Positions 47,066-60,425 of a stretch of DNA of 64,000 nt are shown here, in pieces. Below the pieces are notes generated by a model. The model saw only the letters and a list, made by a program, of their open reading frames with translations, made no database searches and was not told where the DNA came from. The DNA comes from Parascedosporium putredinis (taxonomy: Eukaryota; Ascomycota; Sordariomycetes; Microascales; Microascaceae). A program made the position numbers and the translations under genes. Positions within the stretch are counted from its first letter, which is position 1. Each line of letters opens with the position of its first letter. The stretch lies in the NCBI GenBank assembly GCA_949357655.1, contig CASHTG010000015.1, positions 1 to 64,000 on the forward strand, read 5' to 3'.

Positions 47066-49225
47066 CTAGACTTGAAACCGGCGATATCGCGGGATTGAGC
47101 CGGCGAGCGTGTCGGAATTGAGTTCGCGAGGGCTGTGTTGGCTGGCCCAATACTCTTCAAGCGCCCTGTCAACGTCATTAACATGGCTGTACGGGTCCAG
47201 ACTGGCCATGAACTGGACGCGCTCTATAATGGACTCGTCGCTAAAGGGCCCGGAACGGCCAGTAAACTCGGCCCTAGTGTACGGTTTAGCTCTCCAGCGG
47301 GGTTCCATTGGATCGATGTAAGATGTTTCATTGTAGCCAAAGTTAGGGAGGGCAGTGACATTAAAGGCGGCCATCATGTCGTGGTCCTCATGGATCAAAT
47401 TGTGACAATGGAACATATAGACTCCGTCCCACTACACCAAAGGTTAGTGGCTTTTCTCGCCTTCCGTATCCTAGGGAAACGACTTACGGGGGCGTAGTGT
47501 GCCTCAACTACTACCGTCTCTCCTCGGCCAAGCCAGACGACATCCTTAAGTGCCTCGGCCTCGTAGGGCATGACACCTCGATTTCCGCTCCTTGACACGA
47601 CTTTGAAATCAACAAGATGAACGTGAATGGGATGAGTCCAGCCATCGGATCTATTTTCAAGTTCCCAGAGCTCAACCGTGCCGCGAGGGACATTTGCGAG
47701 GACACGGTTCTGAACGTCAGCAAACCCGACACCATTGATGCGCCACTCACTGTTGGTGCGGTGGAAGCGAAAGTGGTGATCAATTATGTTATCAGTTTGA
47801 GATGGAAATGGAACCACGCGGAGGTCATTAAGGACTGTGGACGTGTCAGGGTTGGTAAGTGGACCAGCGGCAACATTGAAGCGCATGACTTTATCTGTGT
47901 TCGCATAATCATCATCGGTCCCAATCCCCCAGCCCTCTCCAAGTTGCGTAGCTCAATATTTTGGCCCGCATATTTGGAAAAGTCAAAGACAATTTCATAG
48001 CGCTCAGCCATGGAAACATACTACGTCAAAGGTCAACGCCAGGAACAGACTTCCACAACCATATGGGTGAAGGGTGACATACTATATTAGCAACCTGGGC
48101 AGGGTGAGCGAGGAGTCCAGCATCAGACGCAATCACATTGAATGGGATTCTTGCGCTCGAGCAGCACTTGTTGTGAAGTAAAGAGCAAAAGACCTCGAGA
48201 CTGCAGCATTTAAGAATCGGAACCGGTACTTGCGGGGCTCCACGTTTAGATAAGGCCAAGGCTGGCCATTCTGTTCTCCATTGTTAGAGGGTGCTGCTGA
48301 TAATAGAAGAGGATGAAGCGACTTACAACGTGTATAACATCTCCCCAAAGGCTATCTTCCTCTCCTTCGGTTGAGAATAAGGTGCCATCGCTGTTGTACT
48401 GCTTGGAGGAAAGAATCAAAGGGATATCATATACGCCATAGCCGCTCGGGAGATTAAGAGCGTCCTCCGCCGAATCTGTAACAATGTATCCACCGGCCTG
48501 CCCCATGTATGCATTCTCGGCCGTCTTTGGGGGATTAGCGACATGAAATTCAATGGATATTGGAAAACTTACAATTCCCATTGCATGGTCGTGATACCAA
48601 AGCATGCGCGCGGATTGCTGGTTAGGATAGTAGTAGTCCTTATACTCTCCGGGGTAGGTCACGTCCTCGGCCCATCCATCAAAGGGTGCACGGGAGTAAG
48701 AACCGTGCAGGTGGACGGAGTTCTCCATTTCAGCATTGTTGATGAACCGAACTATACTCTCGGTACCCCTGGGGATGATGAAAGTCGGGCCCGGAGACAT
48801 GCCATCGTATCCAACGAGTTTAGCAGCACGAAGGTTTGGATAGACTTGCTGAGTGAAGGGCTTAATCTCCACCTCATAATACCAGATCTCTTTACCAGTG
48901 ACTGGGTTGAGAATTTTCCTGTAGAACGAGATACCATTGTTCATTAGCTTCAAGTAATTAAATGTGGCTTTTTCTCGAGGCTCCATACTGACTTGAGAGG
49001 TTGCTTGACCGGCGGAATTGGGAGGGGGTTCCGGTAGATCAAATTATACTCCGGACTCTCCCAATCCTTGAAAAGCCTGAACACGTCACTCGGGTCATCT
49101 TCAATGATGGCCTCGAGAGCAGCAGACTCTTCGGGAGGGATATCATAGGTGAATGTTCTTTGGGCGACACTCCTTTTCAGGAGCATCAAGCCCAAGGACA
49201 AGATACCAAGAAAGTTGCCAACCAT
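47066..49225 (-). CDS. Multicopper oxidase, bilirubin-oxidase-like (frame-broken)
   Basis: Secreted copper enzyme that oxidises phenols or bilirubin-type substrates and reduces oxygen to water. Signal peptide MVGNFLGILSLGLMLLKRSVA. All copper sites are visible: HLHGSYSRAPFDGWAED (about 48.7 kb), WYHDHAMGI, HPIHVHLVDF (about 47.6 kb) and FHCHNLIHEDHDMM (about 47.4 kb), the set typical of the bilirubin oxidase/CotA-like group. Length about 590 residues. Introns include one near 47435-47487, between HYAP and WDGVYMFHCH. Frame breaks: near 48986 at the start of the second exon, near 48150-48165, and at the C5 run 47926-47930, where one extra base restores GTDDDYANTDKVMRF. The next gene on this strand is the chitinase-tail relative. 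Confidence 0.88.
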
Positions 49226-52200
49226 GATTATGGTGCCGAGGCAGAGGATGCGTGAGGACTAATTTCAAGGAAGAAGGATATGCCCACAGAGCCAAGACAA
49301 GAACGACTGACTCATGCCCAAGAGTGTCTGGATGCAAAAGCTAACTAGAAACCGTAGACGGCAGCTCACGGCTTTATAGACTTCAGAGTCCCCTCATAAA
49401 TCTAAGCTTTCACACCAGAGAAATGAGTCTATATGTTCAAGCTTAGGAGAACCTATGAAGGAGGGATATTTGCAAAGGCCTTAGGTCAAACTGCCCAAAG
49501 AATAGGTGACGTATCATAATATTCGACCCGAGGTGGAGGCATGGCAACAGCCCAGGATATCTTTTCCCGGGATTTGAGCCATGATCCACGATGCATGTAG
49601 CATCGGTGGCCTCCATTATCATTCTCAGTGCTTCCTCATGCACTCGGTCTGCTCGACTAGGAAGGACTTCCGAGACTAAAGGCCCATGGGTTTGTCACAA
49701 TATTGCATCACTGCAGATGAAGAACTTTTGGCGCCCTCATGATCTCTCTAGCTGGGAAATTCGGGGTATTCTAAGATGTAGGCCGTAAACCCCCGCCATC
49801 CTCGACTAAGATAGAAGGAGAGTGTGACCAGCGCCAGCCGAGGGTGGGAAAGGTGGAAAATGATGCTCGTCGAGGCTGTAAGGGAACTGAGAAGGGGGGT
49901 GAGAGGTTAGAATCCCCGAGAGCAGGTCCGAGGGATGGAACATAAACGGGCTGGTTTGAACGGAATAGTAGTGCCCGAGCTCGAGTCGAGATCTCGGAGC
50001 CACTCACATGATCGACAGCAACGTGACATATCCCAGCGCTGAAGGATGGGGGATGCGGGACGCGGGATGAGAGATGAGGCATGTTCAAACGAAAGAATGT
50101 GCTTGCGTCCCTCGAAGTCCGACAGGCGCGTATTACATCGTCTATCATACTTAGTATAGTGCCCACTAACAGTAGCTTTGGGCTCCAGGCGCAGGCACGG
50201 AATTTATATGTCAAGCTAGGATCCACAAAGGAGGTAGTATGACAGGGAGGGAGGTAATGAGGTAATGTGGTGCCTAGGAGGGGTGTGCCCGGGAGTGTAT
50301 AAGAAAAACGTGCACGGAGAGTCTACACCCCCTCTGCGAATATTGCACGGCTATCATCGCCTCTCTACTCTAATGGTGCAGGCTAGCAGCGAGCCCCAAC
50401 CCCCAAGGTCCTGCCGTGATCCCCGTAGCAGATGTGGCTGTTAGATATTACCTATGAGATCTCTTTCGCGACTTTAGGAACTGGTGAGCATATCGATACC
50501 GATGAGGATAAACATAGCATATCTCTAATCATGTGGAGATGCTAGTGTCAGGTCGCTAGCGCATGCGCCCGGTTCCGAGATTAGCTGTGACCCTTAAGTC
50601 TTTGGCTTTTGACTGTCCTTGGCTTTATCCACTAAGCTCTTCTCGCCAACACCTCTAAGAAGAAAATAAAGAAAAGAAAAACGCTCGGTTGCATTTCCCA
50701 CATGTTTGCGGCGTGTGCGGGCGAATTTTCCACCGGAAACAAAACTCGGTGGTTGTTTGGTTAGACTTGCCGACTCCAACGGCCCCGGCTACAACTTGGA
50801 AACGTGAATCGAACCAAAACTTAGAGTTTATTACCACAACTTAATACAACCCTTCCAAGGCGGGAGGCTTCGAGAGGAAGCGTCCGATGCTCCTAGCCCC
50901 CTGCATGTGCATGAGCTCTGGCAAATGGCAGAGGGACGAACATGTAATCGAGGGATCCTTGGGATAATGGTAGCGGGGCGGCTGGCACGGGACGCACGGG
51001 ATGGCGCGGGAGGGGAAAACCAAATTCGTGGTGTCGTATTGCACCTATAAACGCCCGATTACAGAGAGAGCTCGTGTAAACCTGCCCCGGTTGAACCCGT
51101 GAGCCCCGGCCAGGTCTAAATTAGGCACGCATACCGACCCATACCGGGATTCACACAGCAAGGTTGCACTGACGAATGGAAGCCGAAAGCTTCTCCTGAC
51201 CAGGCCCAGGATTCGCGAGACTCGGGCTCTGAGTCAACTTAACCCCCACCCAAGAATGAAGGTTCGCCCGCTTCATTTTTGATCCTATGCTGCAAAGCAC
51301 GAAAAGGATCGCAACGCCTTCACACGGAATCGGGATCTGGTGGCGAGTGGTCAAAGCTCTCTTCACGCCCTGGTGAACTTGCTTGCGCTTACGGGAACGC
51401 GCTAAGATGAAGAGACCCACAGCGCCCATATGCAGACACATGGGATGCCCCTATTAACAGCATTAAATGCAAGGGGAGTTTTGATCCCATTCGACGATTA
51501 CTAGTGGTAAGTAGATCCATTATCAAGACTTCTATTGGTGAGAGCTGTCGAGTGTGGGGGCGATTCGAAAGGGGAGAAGTGCAGGACAAGATAGAGCTCC
51601 CTTCTGGCTACTCAGAAGTTGTCACGCCAACTCAACTCGTGTCTGGAGTAGCTAACGACATTGTCTGCCTCAAGATACTCGATGTGGGGTAATTCTGCCG
51701 AAGCCCGATGCTAGACACTTGGGTCCTGGGATCATGACCCATTATGATGTGCCTAGATCTGATCAACACCTTAGCCTTACACTTAGTTTATTCTCGCTTT
51801 ATTTGTCGATCAATGCTTCTTTCGCTTTAGGTTTATCAGTTTCGTGCCGCAAAATCCTTATGCAGAATGCTGTATGCCCTTGTTCACCTCAATTTTCTAC
51901 CACTACTGAGCCTGCCGACTTGCCTCATATCATTCGTGCCGACAAGCTTTTAAATCGTTGCCGATCTCTGTCTTACGGCCGGTTCTTACCAGTCACGCGC
52001 CTTAGCTTTGTCGGTTACAGTGCTACTGCACGCTAATGACTCAGGTCGATCGCACAACGTGCAATGAAAGTTGAGGACGGGACACGAGATTTGATGGGCC
52101 TTTCTCCGCGAAAATTAGAAGCCGACTTTCTCTCCGGGGCCAAAGGTCCGACCCGAGGGGCGGGCCCGGAGAGAGTGTAAAAGAGGAGCAATAATTGGGG

Positions 52201-53078
52201 CGACCCTTGTCCACCCATGAGCGGTCCAATCGTGTCCCTTGAGCGTGATCGAAGGATGAAGAATACACCAACATTGGCGCTCCTACCTTGTGTCTACCGC
52301 CCGCTTGGGCCTCTGGTTGTCCAGGAACCCCATCCGAGTGGATTCACTGTTCGTGCATGCCTAGCCATTCTTCAGTGCAACCACACGTCGAAGAATTGCC
52401 TTACTAAATCGAGAATGAGACCCTGCAGGTCGGGTCAACCCAAGAGACGTCTAGTGTAAGTTGTATTATAGCATTCCAGTAGTCACCAGGGCGAGGAGGG
52501 CCAGCGGTGTACGGTGGCTCGTGGCCTTCCTCTTTTCTTCAGAGCAACGGATCCTGACCAAGCCTTTACACATCACAGCCATGCTTTGCTTGATGCCGGC
52601 GGTATCTGCAGGTGGGAGGGTCAGAAACTAGCTTCTGCCACCGCCCAGAGGACTTAGGTTCTTGGCCAGGGGTGAAACCTAGAACGGATCTGTCGTGCTC
52701 GTCCTTGAAAACGCCCGGCCAGTCAGTGAGGAGACCATCGCGACAGTCCGGAGGGGTGCGGCGAACTCGTCGGGCGCGGCCCCTCGGAGGTCTTTCCTTT
52801 CTCGGGAACATTGGAAAACAGCCCCCAAGAATCGTGAAGGTATCAGCGGGAAACGGTTCTGATCACGTAACTTAAGCGAGCAGCAAGGGAGGATAGAGAT
52901 AGGATCATTGACAATGTCGTCTCCCCAAATACAATACAAAAGGCTCGATATTCCCTCCCAAGCTTGACGTTGGGTTACGTATCCAGTTCCAAGCTCAAGC
53001 TATTCCTAAGCCTGAACTATTTGGTTACTTCCCTCGTCTCTCTAGTCTATTGTCTGTCCACCGTCGGGGCCCCTCAAG
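49226..53078. other. Long intergenic region
   Basis: About 3.9 kb. Several open frames on both strands (for example 49771-50226 minus) overlap each other, lack introns with good splice sites and show no motif, so I call none of them a gene. The last 120 bases are the promoter of the next gene. Confidence 0.5.
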
Positions 53079-54794
53079 ATGAGAGTCTTTGGCTTGTCCT
53101 CATTTCTCCTCTCCGTAGGAATACAACTCATTACCCTACCCCTTCTGGTGTTGGGGCAGGATGCCCCCTTTGGGTTCAGGGGCATTTGAGGATGCTACTG
53201 TACAAGGAGACTCTTATAATGCTGGCGGCGTCGTTACTGTCAATGGTTTTGTGATGAACGTCCCTGAGAATCTCTTGGTGCAGTTCCCGGCCGCTTGGGT
53301 TCCTTGGAAGGAGTTTGTTGCCAACAAGGCCGATTTCCTTGGGTTTGAGACATTGGTCAGTGTCCCATGAGATCTCCACTGAAGCGGATACTAACCATTC
53401 CTCGCAGGTTATCGGCAATAGTATCAATGGCATCCCTCGGGTGGCTCAAATTCAGCTATATGAGTTTTTGAGGGCATGGCCAGTGGTTTCATTGAGAGCA
53501 TCAACCATGCCGACGGCAGTATGAAGATCCAAAACGGACCCACTGTACGCATCAACGATCCCAACGGTGTTTTCTCTGTGGGGTACACTGGCGCTCCTCT
53601 TATGACAGCGGACGATGTCAGTCCCAGTATCACTTCGTTCTCCGGATTCCCCATGTGCATCCCCCGCAACACCACGGACCCTCTCTGCCCCATGTCTAAT
53701 AGGCCGTTCAACGGGCCTGGCACCTTGTGAGTAACTCCAAACTTGACCCTACAAAGTAGTATCGCTCCTAATAGTCCATATCCCAGTACTGCCCCTGATC
53801 CCTTGGTCATGTCGCCATTCTTGGCTGGCGACTTTATCACCATTACAGGTTTCCGAAAGGGGAATGAAATTATTGCCTCCAGTATCGTCGCTGAGAACGT
53901 TATGATTAACACGATTGGGGACCTGGCATATGTTCGGATGGAGCTAGGATTGCTAGGCATTGATAATCCCAACCCCAACGCCGAGATCGCGGAGTCTAGG
54001 GCAAGTTCATTCCTTGCAACCCATACTAAGAGCCCATCGCTAACAGCTTAACAGTTCATTGGTTTCGTGTCTAATCCGCGTGCTACTGTCGCTCTCTATG
54101 CCATGGATATCGACCCATGCACTGGTGAGACGACCGACCGTCTCATTGCGGCCTTGGGCCTCCGTGGAGGCCGTAACGTGCAAAACAAGTTTGAGTATCG
54201 TAACGAGATTCTTAGCCGCTATACCCGGGAGTACAAGGTGATTACTGAAATCAACGGTGTCCCTAAGACCCGCGTCACCAAGAATGGACTCGTCATGGGC
54301 GAATACGTCCAGCCAGTCAATGTTTGGGTGCCTGGAGAACAGGATGTTCCTGGTGTGCCACCAGTCCCATTCGACTTTTCTCAAATGGGCTTCCTTACCC
54401 TTGAGTAGGCCGTGATGCCGACGGGAACCTCTGGGGGCCTATTAACCCATTCCCCCAGACGGGCGTCCTCATAGAACCCCCGGTCTGCCCAGCACCGACA
54501 GTCTCTAGAACCGAAGCTACCCCTGAAGATAATACCGTGTCCGCAGGCCCTGAGCCAGCAGCAGACGCTACCTCAGCCGTTGAGGAGGGAGCGCCAGGAG
54601 CTAGCGACACTCCGGCTGCTACTGTTGAAAAGCGCGGGAGCTTTGGACGCTGGTACAGCCGCACAAAGAACGAAGCGGAATCAGATGCCGAAAACGCCGA
54701 TACAACTGACTCGCCAGTCTTCAAGGAGCCTCCTCAGCCCGCTCGAGTTGATCTTAGCAAGTCTCGCCGGAGGCCTGCGAGGAGCCGTCATTAG
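53079..54794 (+). CDS. Conserved secreted protein of unknown function (frame-broken)
   Basis: Signal peptide MRVFGLSSFLLSVG...LLVLGQ at 53079. The mature protein of about 530 residues has a conserved core (NAGGVVTVNGFVMNVPENLL, DFITITGFRKGNEIIASSIV, GLRGGRNVQNKFEYRNEILS) and an acidic, Ala/Pro-rich tail ending in basic residues (SRRRPARSRH). Introns 53356-53407, 53727-53786 and 54001-54054; the last begins with GC, not GT. Frame breaks at the C5 run 53164-53168, the T5 run 53465-53469 and about 54402-54405. Each is explained by one or two missing bases and followed by continuous protein. I do not recognise an enzyme family. The core may be a multi-strand beta fold; the tail with KRGS could be a Kex2 site. 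Confidence 0.75.
54001..54054 (+). other. GC-AG intron
   Basis: The donor is AGG|GCAAGT, the acceptor AACAG|TTC, with CTAAC 14 bases before the end. Splicing joins AEIAESR to FIGFVSNPRATVALY in frame. The remainder of the donor matches the consensus perfectly, as usual in true GC-AG introns. Confidence 0.7.
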
Positions 54795-55648
54795 GCAGGG
54801 TACGCAAGGTAGTCCTGGACTTTGTCAGTGGATGGGCGTAGCCTCACTGGACAATATCTTGATGGCTGGAACCTTTGGGGGAAGAAGAGGCATGGTCGCA
54901 TTCTCTTAGCATCGACTAGCAAATTAATTCATGTCTCACGTCTTCCATGAAGAAGCTCATCGGGCAATCTTGGCTACTCAAGAAACCTGCCGCAAGAACT
55001 TGACTTACTGCTCAGTCACCAAATTATAAACCCCCTTGCCGTGGCATATCCGTTCGCGTACCTTGAAGCGATGTAGTGGTTGTCCCCGGAGCACTCAGGA
55101 GGCAGTTTAAGCCTCCGGACTATAGTAGTTGAGATAAAACGATGGGAGAACTTCCGTCTCTTTGAGTATTGAGTAAGCGGTCGTGGCGAGTTGCGCTACT
55201 AGAGGACCTTGATACCAATCATAAATTCTACTTTCTAACGTAGTTAGTTGAGCTTAACAAAGAGGAAACGAAAGAACAAAAGAACAAACAGAAGGGGGTC
55301 CAGCTGCGTTATTATGTACTGGCTCCACTTCCCTTGCCAGCACGTATCACAAAATTACACAGGGCCGCCCATCAAGCCACCAGTTGAACAGCATGGCATA
55401 CGGGGCTCACATTTGAATTTGTTGCTTGTTGTCGAAATAGATTCATTTAAGAATAATTATAAGAGCTTGTAGCGGGCCCTCTCCCTCCTCCTCTGAACAC
55501 GCTCGGGAGCCAAGAGCAGTAGGATCCATTGGCCGAGGTATTAGCGAACTTTCACCAGCGATATCGGATCGAGTCTTGCTAAAATGTCGAGTCCCGCTCC
55601 AAACACAATGTTCCAACTCCAACGACCCTTTATATCGGCATCTACAGT
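54795..55648. other. Spacer
   Basis: About 0.85 kb between two plus-strand genes; no feature recognised. Confidence 0.5.
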
Positions 55649-56522
55649 ATGAGAGTTCCAATTTCCGTGATGCCAAGTCGCCCGCATGCCGCGGATGAGG
55701 TTCATGTGCCTGGAAGCGAAACCTTTGAATTGCGTTCCACCGAGACCGGGCTAATCTACCAGATATTCACATGGGTTCCCGATGGCGAAGTGCCGCCAGC
55801 CGGCTTCCTGTAAGCTACGTACTCGACGGAAACTCGGACTTCCTCACAGTTTCGGAGACTGTCCGGCGCACATCCCGCATGCCAGATGCAACCGGAATCA
55901 CGCCGTCGATCGTCGTGGCGGTCGGATATCCAAACACAACAGACTACAACATCGTTCGGCGCGGCTATGACTTTACCCGTCGCGGCCCGGTTGACTCTGA
56001 TCTCGACGACAACGGATTTGTTTACGGCGGACAGCCGGCCTTTATGCGATTTATCGAGCGGCAATTGGTACCCCATATCGGGGCGCACTATCCCGCCCAC
56101 ATCAACTCCCGGACCCTGATTGGCCATTCACTCGGCGGCTACTGCGCTCTGGAATTTCTCGCGTGGAAGCCGAGTGTCTTCAAGGGGTACATTATCCTTA
56201 GTCCGTCGATCTGGTGGGACAAGCCGGGCCTTTGGGAACGACTTCTCCATCCTCGACTCGGCGAGGTATCTCTTCGCATCTATTTCGCCGTTGGAAGAAA
56301 AGAGGAACCCGTGGCACCAAACGACGCAACAAGCGTTCCGGAGACAAACACGCCCCGATCAGACCGCCGAATGGTTAGCAATGTCCAAGAGTTGGCCGCT
56401 GATCTAAAAAGATGCTTAATGACCGCAGTGGCGTCAAATGTGACGTGGGCGACGAAGAAGATCATGCCACTGTTGTACCAACCTTTCTTTCGCGCGGCCT
56501 CAGATTCGCCCGGGCACCTTAG
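55649..56522 (+). CDS. Putative esterase of the PF00756 / IroE-like type (frame-broken)
   Basis: Alpha/beta-hydrolase, no signal peptide, so probably cytosolic, about 290 residues, one exon. The nucleophile elbow GHSLGG (about 56120-56137) carries the catalytic Ser; the preceding IVVAVGYPNTTDYNIVRRGYDF and the following ILSPSIWWDK are typical of the esterase-D/enterochelin-esterase family, which hydrolyses esters such as S-formylglutathione or siderophores. The catalytic His is in EEDHATVVP, seen only after a frame slip. Breaks: CC at 55807-55808 and about 56413-56415, each one missing C. The start is the ATG in frame with IYQIFTWVPDGEVPPAG. An iron role is only a family possibility. Confidence 0.8.
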
Positions 56523-58153
56523 ACAAATGCCATCCACCATTTGCTAACACAGCGACACTGGCGGGCCCGACGACCTTCCCGGACCGGCAGGTACTTCCGG
56601 TAGTTCGGGCTGTTAGGACTTGCAAGGGATCTAGCAATGACAATTCTTGATATTGGGCAAGATTCTTAGGATATGCTCTTGCTCACAGGCATCACTTGAT
56701 ACACGAAGCTTTTATCGGTATCTGCACGAGAGGCGATCTAAACTCCCGACACAATGGAGGGTGATGGGCGGCTGTTACTGTTTTCAACCCACCAACTGTA
56801 CTTGAACTTCGTGGTACGCCCTTCTGACGCGCGCGTTGTATGATAACTGATGGAAAATAAAAGGCTGAGCGTCGATCCTGTTTTGATGGGGCATCCTAGT
56901 AATATCCCCTTCGGCTGCAAAGCTAATCGTACAAACACGTCGAGCCGCGTCCGGTCCATGTTAGGAAGGGAATTCCGAGCCTATTCATCCTTAATAACGA
57001 TCACTTCCTCTTATAGCGGAAGTGAGCCGCAAGTACAAGTTCCGCCCATCCTGCGATTTTAAGGCTTCAACTTCCCGAAACCTTGTTCAGGTGTCAAGCG
57101 AGTGACCAGCAAAACGCTCTTTTAAGCCCTGGTATGACGGTCATAATATTACTTTGCAGGCACTCGTGGTTATAACCTTGATTTAGAGTGGTCTGGTTGA
57201 AAGATCGTCATTTTGCGGTGGAAAAAAACAACAACAAACGATTATACTATTACCTTGCAGGAGAAGTTGTGGCGCAGCTGGGGGTTGCTTGCCAAAGCAG
57301 CTGGTTTTGTTTGGCAGCAAAGCCCTTGCTCTTGTCCCGATCGAGGTGGAACAGGGGCTAAAATTGCGATGTGATCAATAGTTCGTCAACGCACAGTCTC
57401 CATCATGTGGGGCAGCCGATGCCAGCATCAAACAACAGGTTCAGCTCTCGAATTTTAAAAGGAGGGACGCGAAAACTGGGCAAGCATTTTATGCCTCGAT
57501 TGGGAATTCTGAGCTAGTTTCCTTGGTCATTACCTGTACCTGTCCGTCCTACCTCGCGACCCTCGGTACGAAGCAAGAGAATACACGAGATGCCTAAATC
57601 TAGCAGAGGCAAGGGTTCCGCAGTGAGTAACGAATGGCCTTCGCCACCCTCTCTCATGATCTTCCGATGTGTGTTGCCTTGGCTGCTTTGGACTAAAATT
57701 CTTCTTCACCGTTACCATTATCCCAAAGCCACATCCCAGGGTAGTTCGGCATGTTTGTCGCTTCCACTGATTGCGGGGTCCAATCTCAAGGGTTGTTCGC
57801 CTTGGACAAGCTGGGCTGCAGGGACGAGTACCTGGCAGCCATGCCGAAAAAGTCTAGCTGAACCGCCACGATTCCTCTGCGCGACGGCTGGAGACGCACC
57901 AACTCCCGCGCTTCGGCGTCGTATGCCCCTTTTCTCTACAAGGGATGAAGGCGGCCTTTTAGTACTATTGTTTTTCTTCCACTTAATAAAGCGACAGAAA
58001 ACAGCTCAAGTTGTTCTGGAGGGACAGTTTCTTTTTCCATCTCTTTTTCCTCCCACCACATCACATCACATTCACTTAGTATTTTGCTTTGCTCTTTTTC
58101 TCGTCACTCTTTGGTATACTCAGTTTCTTTCCTTTCCTTAGACCAACGTAATC
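56523..58153. other. Long spacer
   Basis: About 1.6 kb. The final 150 bases are pyrimidine-rich and look like the leader of the next gene. An open frame at 57590-58141 runs through this leader and has no protein-like features. Confidence 0.5.
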
Positions 58154-59097
58154 ATGAAGTGGTCTCACGTTTTCGGCTCCGGCCTCGTCTGGATTCAATC
58201 TGCCCACGCCGCTGCTGCACCGTGCTGCCACAACGCGGTTTGCGCAAATGGTACGAAGAAACGCTCCCAAACGGTTCACTCATAGGACGCAGTCAACACA
58301 GACTACGCTTCAAGAGTGGACTGGAAAAACCAAGCTGACACTGACTGGCACATCAGCTATCTCCGAAGCTGAGTTTGGGACCGGCATTGAGGACTGTTCC
58401 AGTGCCCTCGCCTTGACTGTGACAGCTGCTCAAAGGTGCGCTCCCTTGACCCGCTCTCAGCCCCAACCCAGCCGACGTGGGAGACAGCACGCTTACCTCG
58501 TTATCATGTAGCACCGTGACTGTGACCGAAACTTCCTTGCATACCGAAGCCAATGTTCTCACAGACACTCTTTTTATAAGCGAGGTTCAACCTATCACAG
58601 TCGCGACAGAGACAGTATTCTTCACCGTTCACGAAACTGCCTCGGCCGATCCCGTCATCGTCACCGTCACCGTAACCACCCAGGGTGTGCAGCCCGTAAA
58701 ACGAGACGGCCCGGTGGAATCTCAAGTTCCCCAGTACGCGAACCACGCTTGCAAGTCGTGGAAGAAATACACGGCTGCCTGCGAATGCCTGGGCGTTAAG
58801 CCCACAACAGTTACCGTGGACGCCGAGACTGTGACAATCACAGAGGACCTCACCACTACTCTGACCAGCGATTCCTTCGTGACTGCGACGGTTACTATCA
58901 CCGAGACCGTCCCCGAGACTGCTCTCGCCTCCCACACCGAGGTTGCCTTTGTCACGGTTACCCCCACTCAGACAACCACCTTGATTATTACCGAGCCTGT
59001 CTGCACGCCCCGGGGCGGGCCGTGCCGTTTGGAACGTCCTGACCTGTGTTGTAACCTGATCTGCTTTGGAAACAATGGCAACCCGTACTGCGGTTAA
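58154..59097 (+). CDS. Secreted Thr/Val-rich protein with knottin-like C-terminus
   Basis: Signal peptide MKWSHVFGSGLVWIQSAHA followed by a short Cys-rich piece. The middle is a Thr/Val-rich beta-like stalk (TVTVTETSLHTEANVL, TATVTITETVPETAL) with a KR pair near QPVKRDG and a Cys patch (CKSWKKYTAACECLG). The last 31 residues have six cysteines: C-x6-C-x6-CC-x3-C-x8-C, the inhibitor-cystine-knot pattern, ending at the stop codon. An intron of about 70 bases lies between ALALTVTAAQ and STVTVTET (about 58436-58510). The junction after the first exon (about 58247-58300) needs a short intron or a base slip and is unsettled. Secreted or wall-associated; binding partner unknown. Confidence 0.7.
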
Positions 59098-60425
59098 GTT
59101 CGGAGGACGTGTGAGGCACTGACCGCCATCTGCTCTTCGTAGTCTAATACCTAGGGAACCAAACGTGGCAGTTGGAACTAGATACCGACGCCCGTTGTAA
59201 TTTTTAATATACAGCTGCATTAGCATTAGGTCTCAGCCGCCTTTCGATCCCTTCCCCATTAAGTTGAATAGACTGCAGTTCAACTTAGACCTCTCTAATC
59301 AACTAGTGACGTCTTTATTGTAGATCCGTATTGTTCCAGCTATCAACGTCCATGCCGCGCGAGGAAAGTGACTATATCTACTAACAAGCACGAAAACAGT
59401 GGACCACGACAAGATTCGGCCCAGTTATGAGTTAGCGAGAGAGCGCGTCAGCGAAGAAGAACGGGTGAAGACACGGGAACAAGCAAATCTAACCAACTCG
59501 CCGAAGGGAGCTGGCCAACCAATGTGCTAGCGGCGCAAGCAGTTTACCATCTAGATCTGTGGATGTATTGGAATCGGTTTCTAACGTGCCATTACAGAGG
59601 TTTGATACTACAACTGTGTCAGGTCAGGTTTTGCGTGGGGTAAATCATCGGCAGGAACAAGTTGACAGCCTCGAAATATAGGTCCATGTAGTATTAAGGT
59701 TTTGAATTCAGAATGCCAGCCCTCACAACAGTGTCAGGTTATCACTAGTTGCAACCCACCATTAAGCAAGGCGCGTCGGCTTGTTTTCCCGCTCATCAAC
59801 TACTTGTAACGCGTGGATTTTCAGGGTTTGCGCGTCAGTGGAAGAGCAGTCGCAGGACCGGAGTTAGCAGACTCTCAATATCGTTCAAGCGGGGTCCCCT
59901 GTTATCTTTCGCGCTAGGCGAGGGCCTTCGAGATGTTATCGACGAACACTAACCATGTTCCCCGCGCCAGAAAACAATAGAGATAGCTGGCGGCCCCACC
60001 CCGTGCCAAGTCTAACCACTTAGGGCCTTGTATGTGCGAGTGCAGCACAACCTGAGGTGCCTCGTGAACTGATAACAGCGTCCGAAAGCCAATTGAGACA
60101 TTGGTTTTAAAGCCGCTCTTTATCAAGTTACACCATCCACCATGGCCCTTTATCGAACTGCACGCCGATAGTGACCATACGTGCCTATCTACCGACAGAT
60201 GTCCGGTTCTGTAGCTCAAGGTGTGACCAGACGCCGAAGGAAGGCCGGAGGGTTCTCGACAGACCCCTGTTATATATCCCGCCCGTTCTAATACCAGGTA
60301 CGAAACGAACCAGAGTGTCCTTGTTCGTTTGTTTGACTGTTCAACTGGCTCCTTCCGATCAATTCCCCCACAACCTCCTGGGTGTCTATTCGCTTCCGAT
60401 CGCAAACCATCCATACATGTAGAAT
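59098..60425. other. Spacer
   Basis: About 1.3 kb without a supported gene. A 188-residue minus-strand open frame (59914-60480) has no motif and no splice or signal support. Confidence 0.5.

Noticed and set aside
49771..50226. 151-codon minus-strand frame in the 49-53 kb gap
   Set aside because: Overlapped by other open frames, Ser/Pro/Arg-rich without domains, no promoter or splice support.
57590..58141. 183-codon frame before the knottin-like gene
   Set aside because: Runs into a pyrimidine-rich leader; the Phe/Leu/Pro-rich end reflects that composition.
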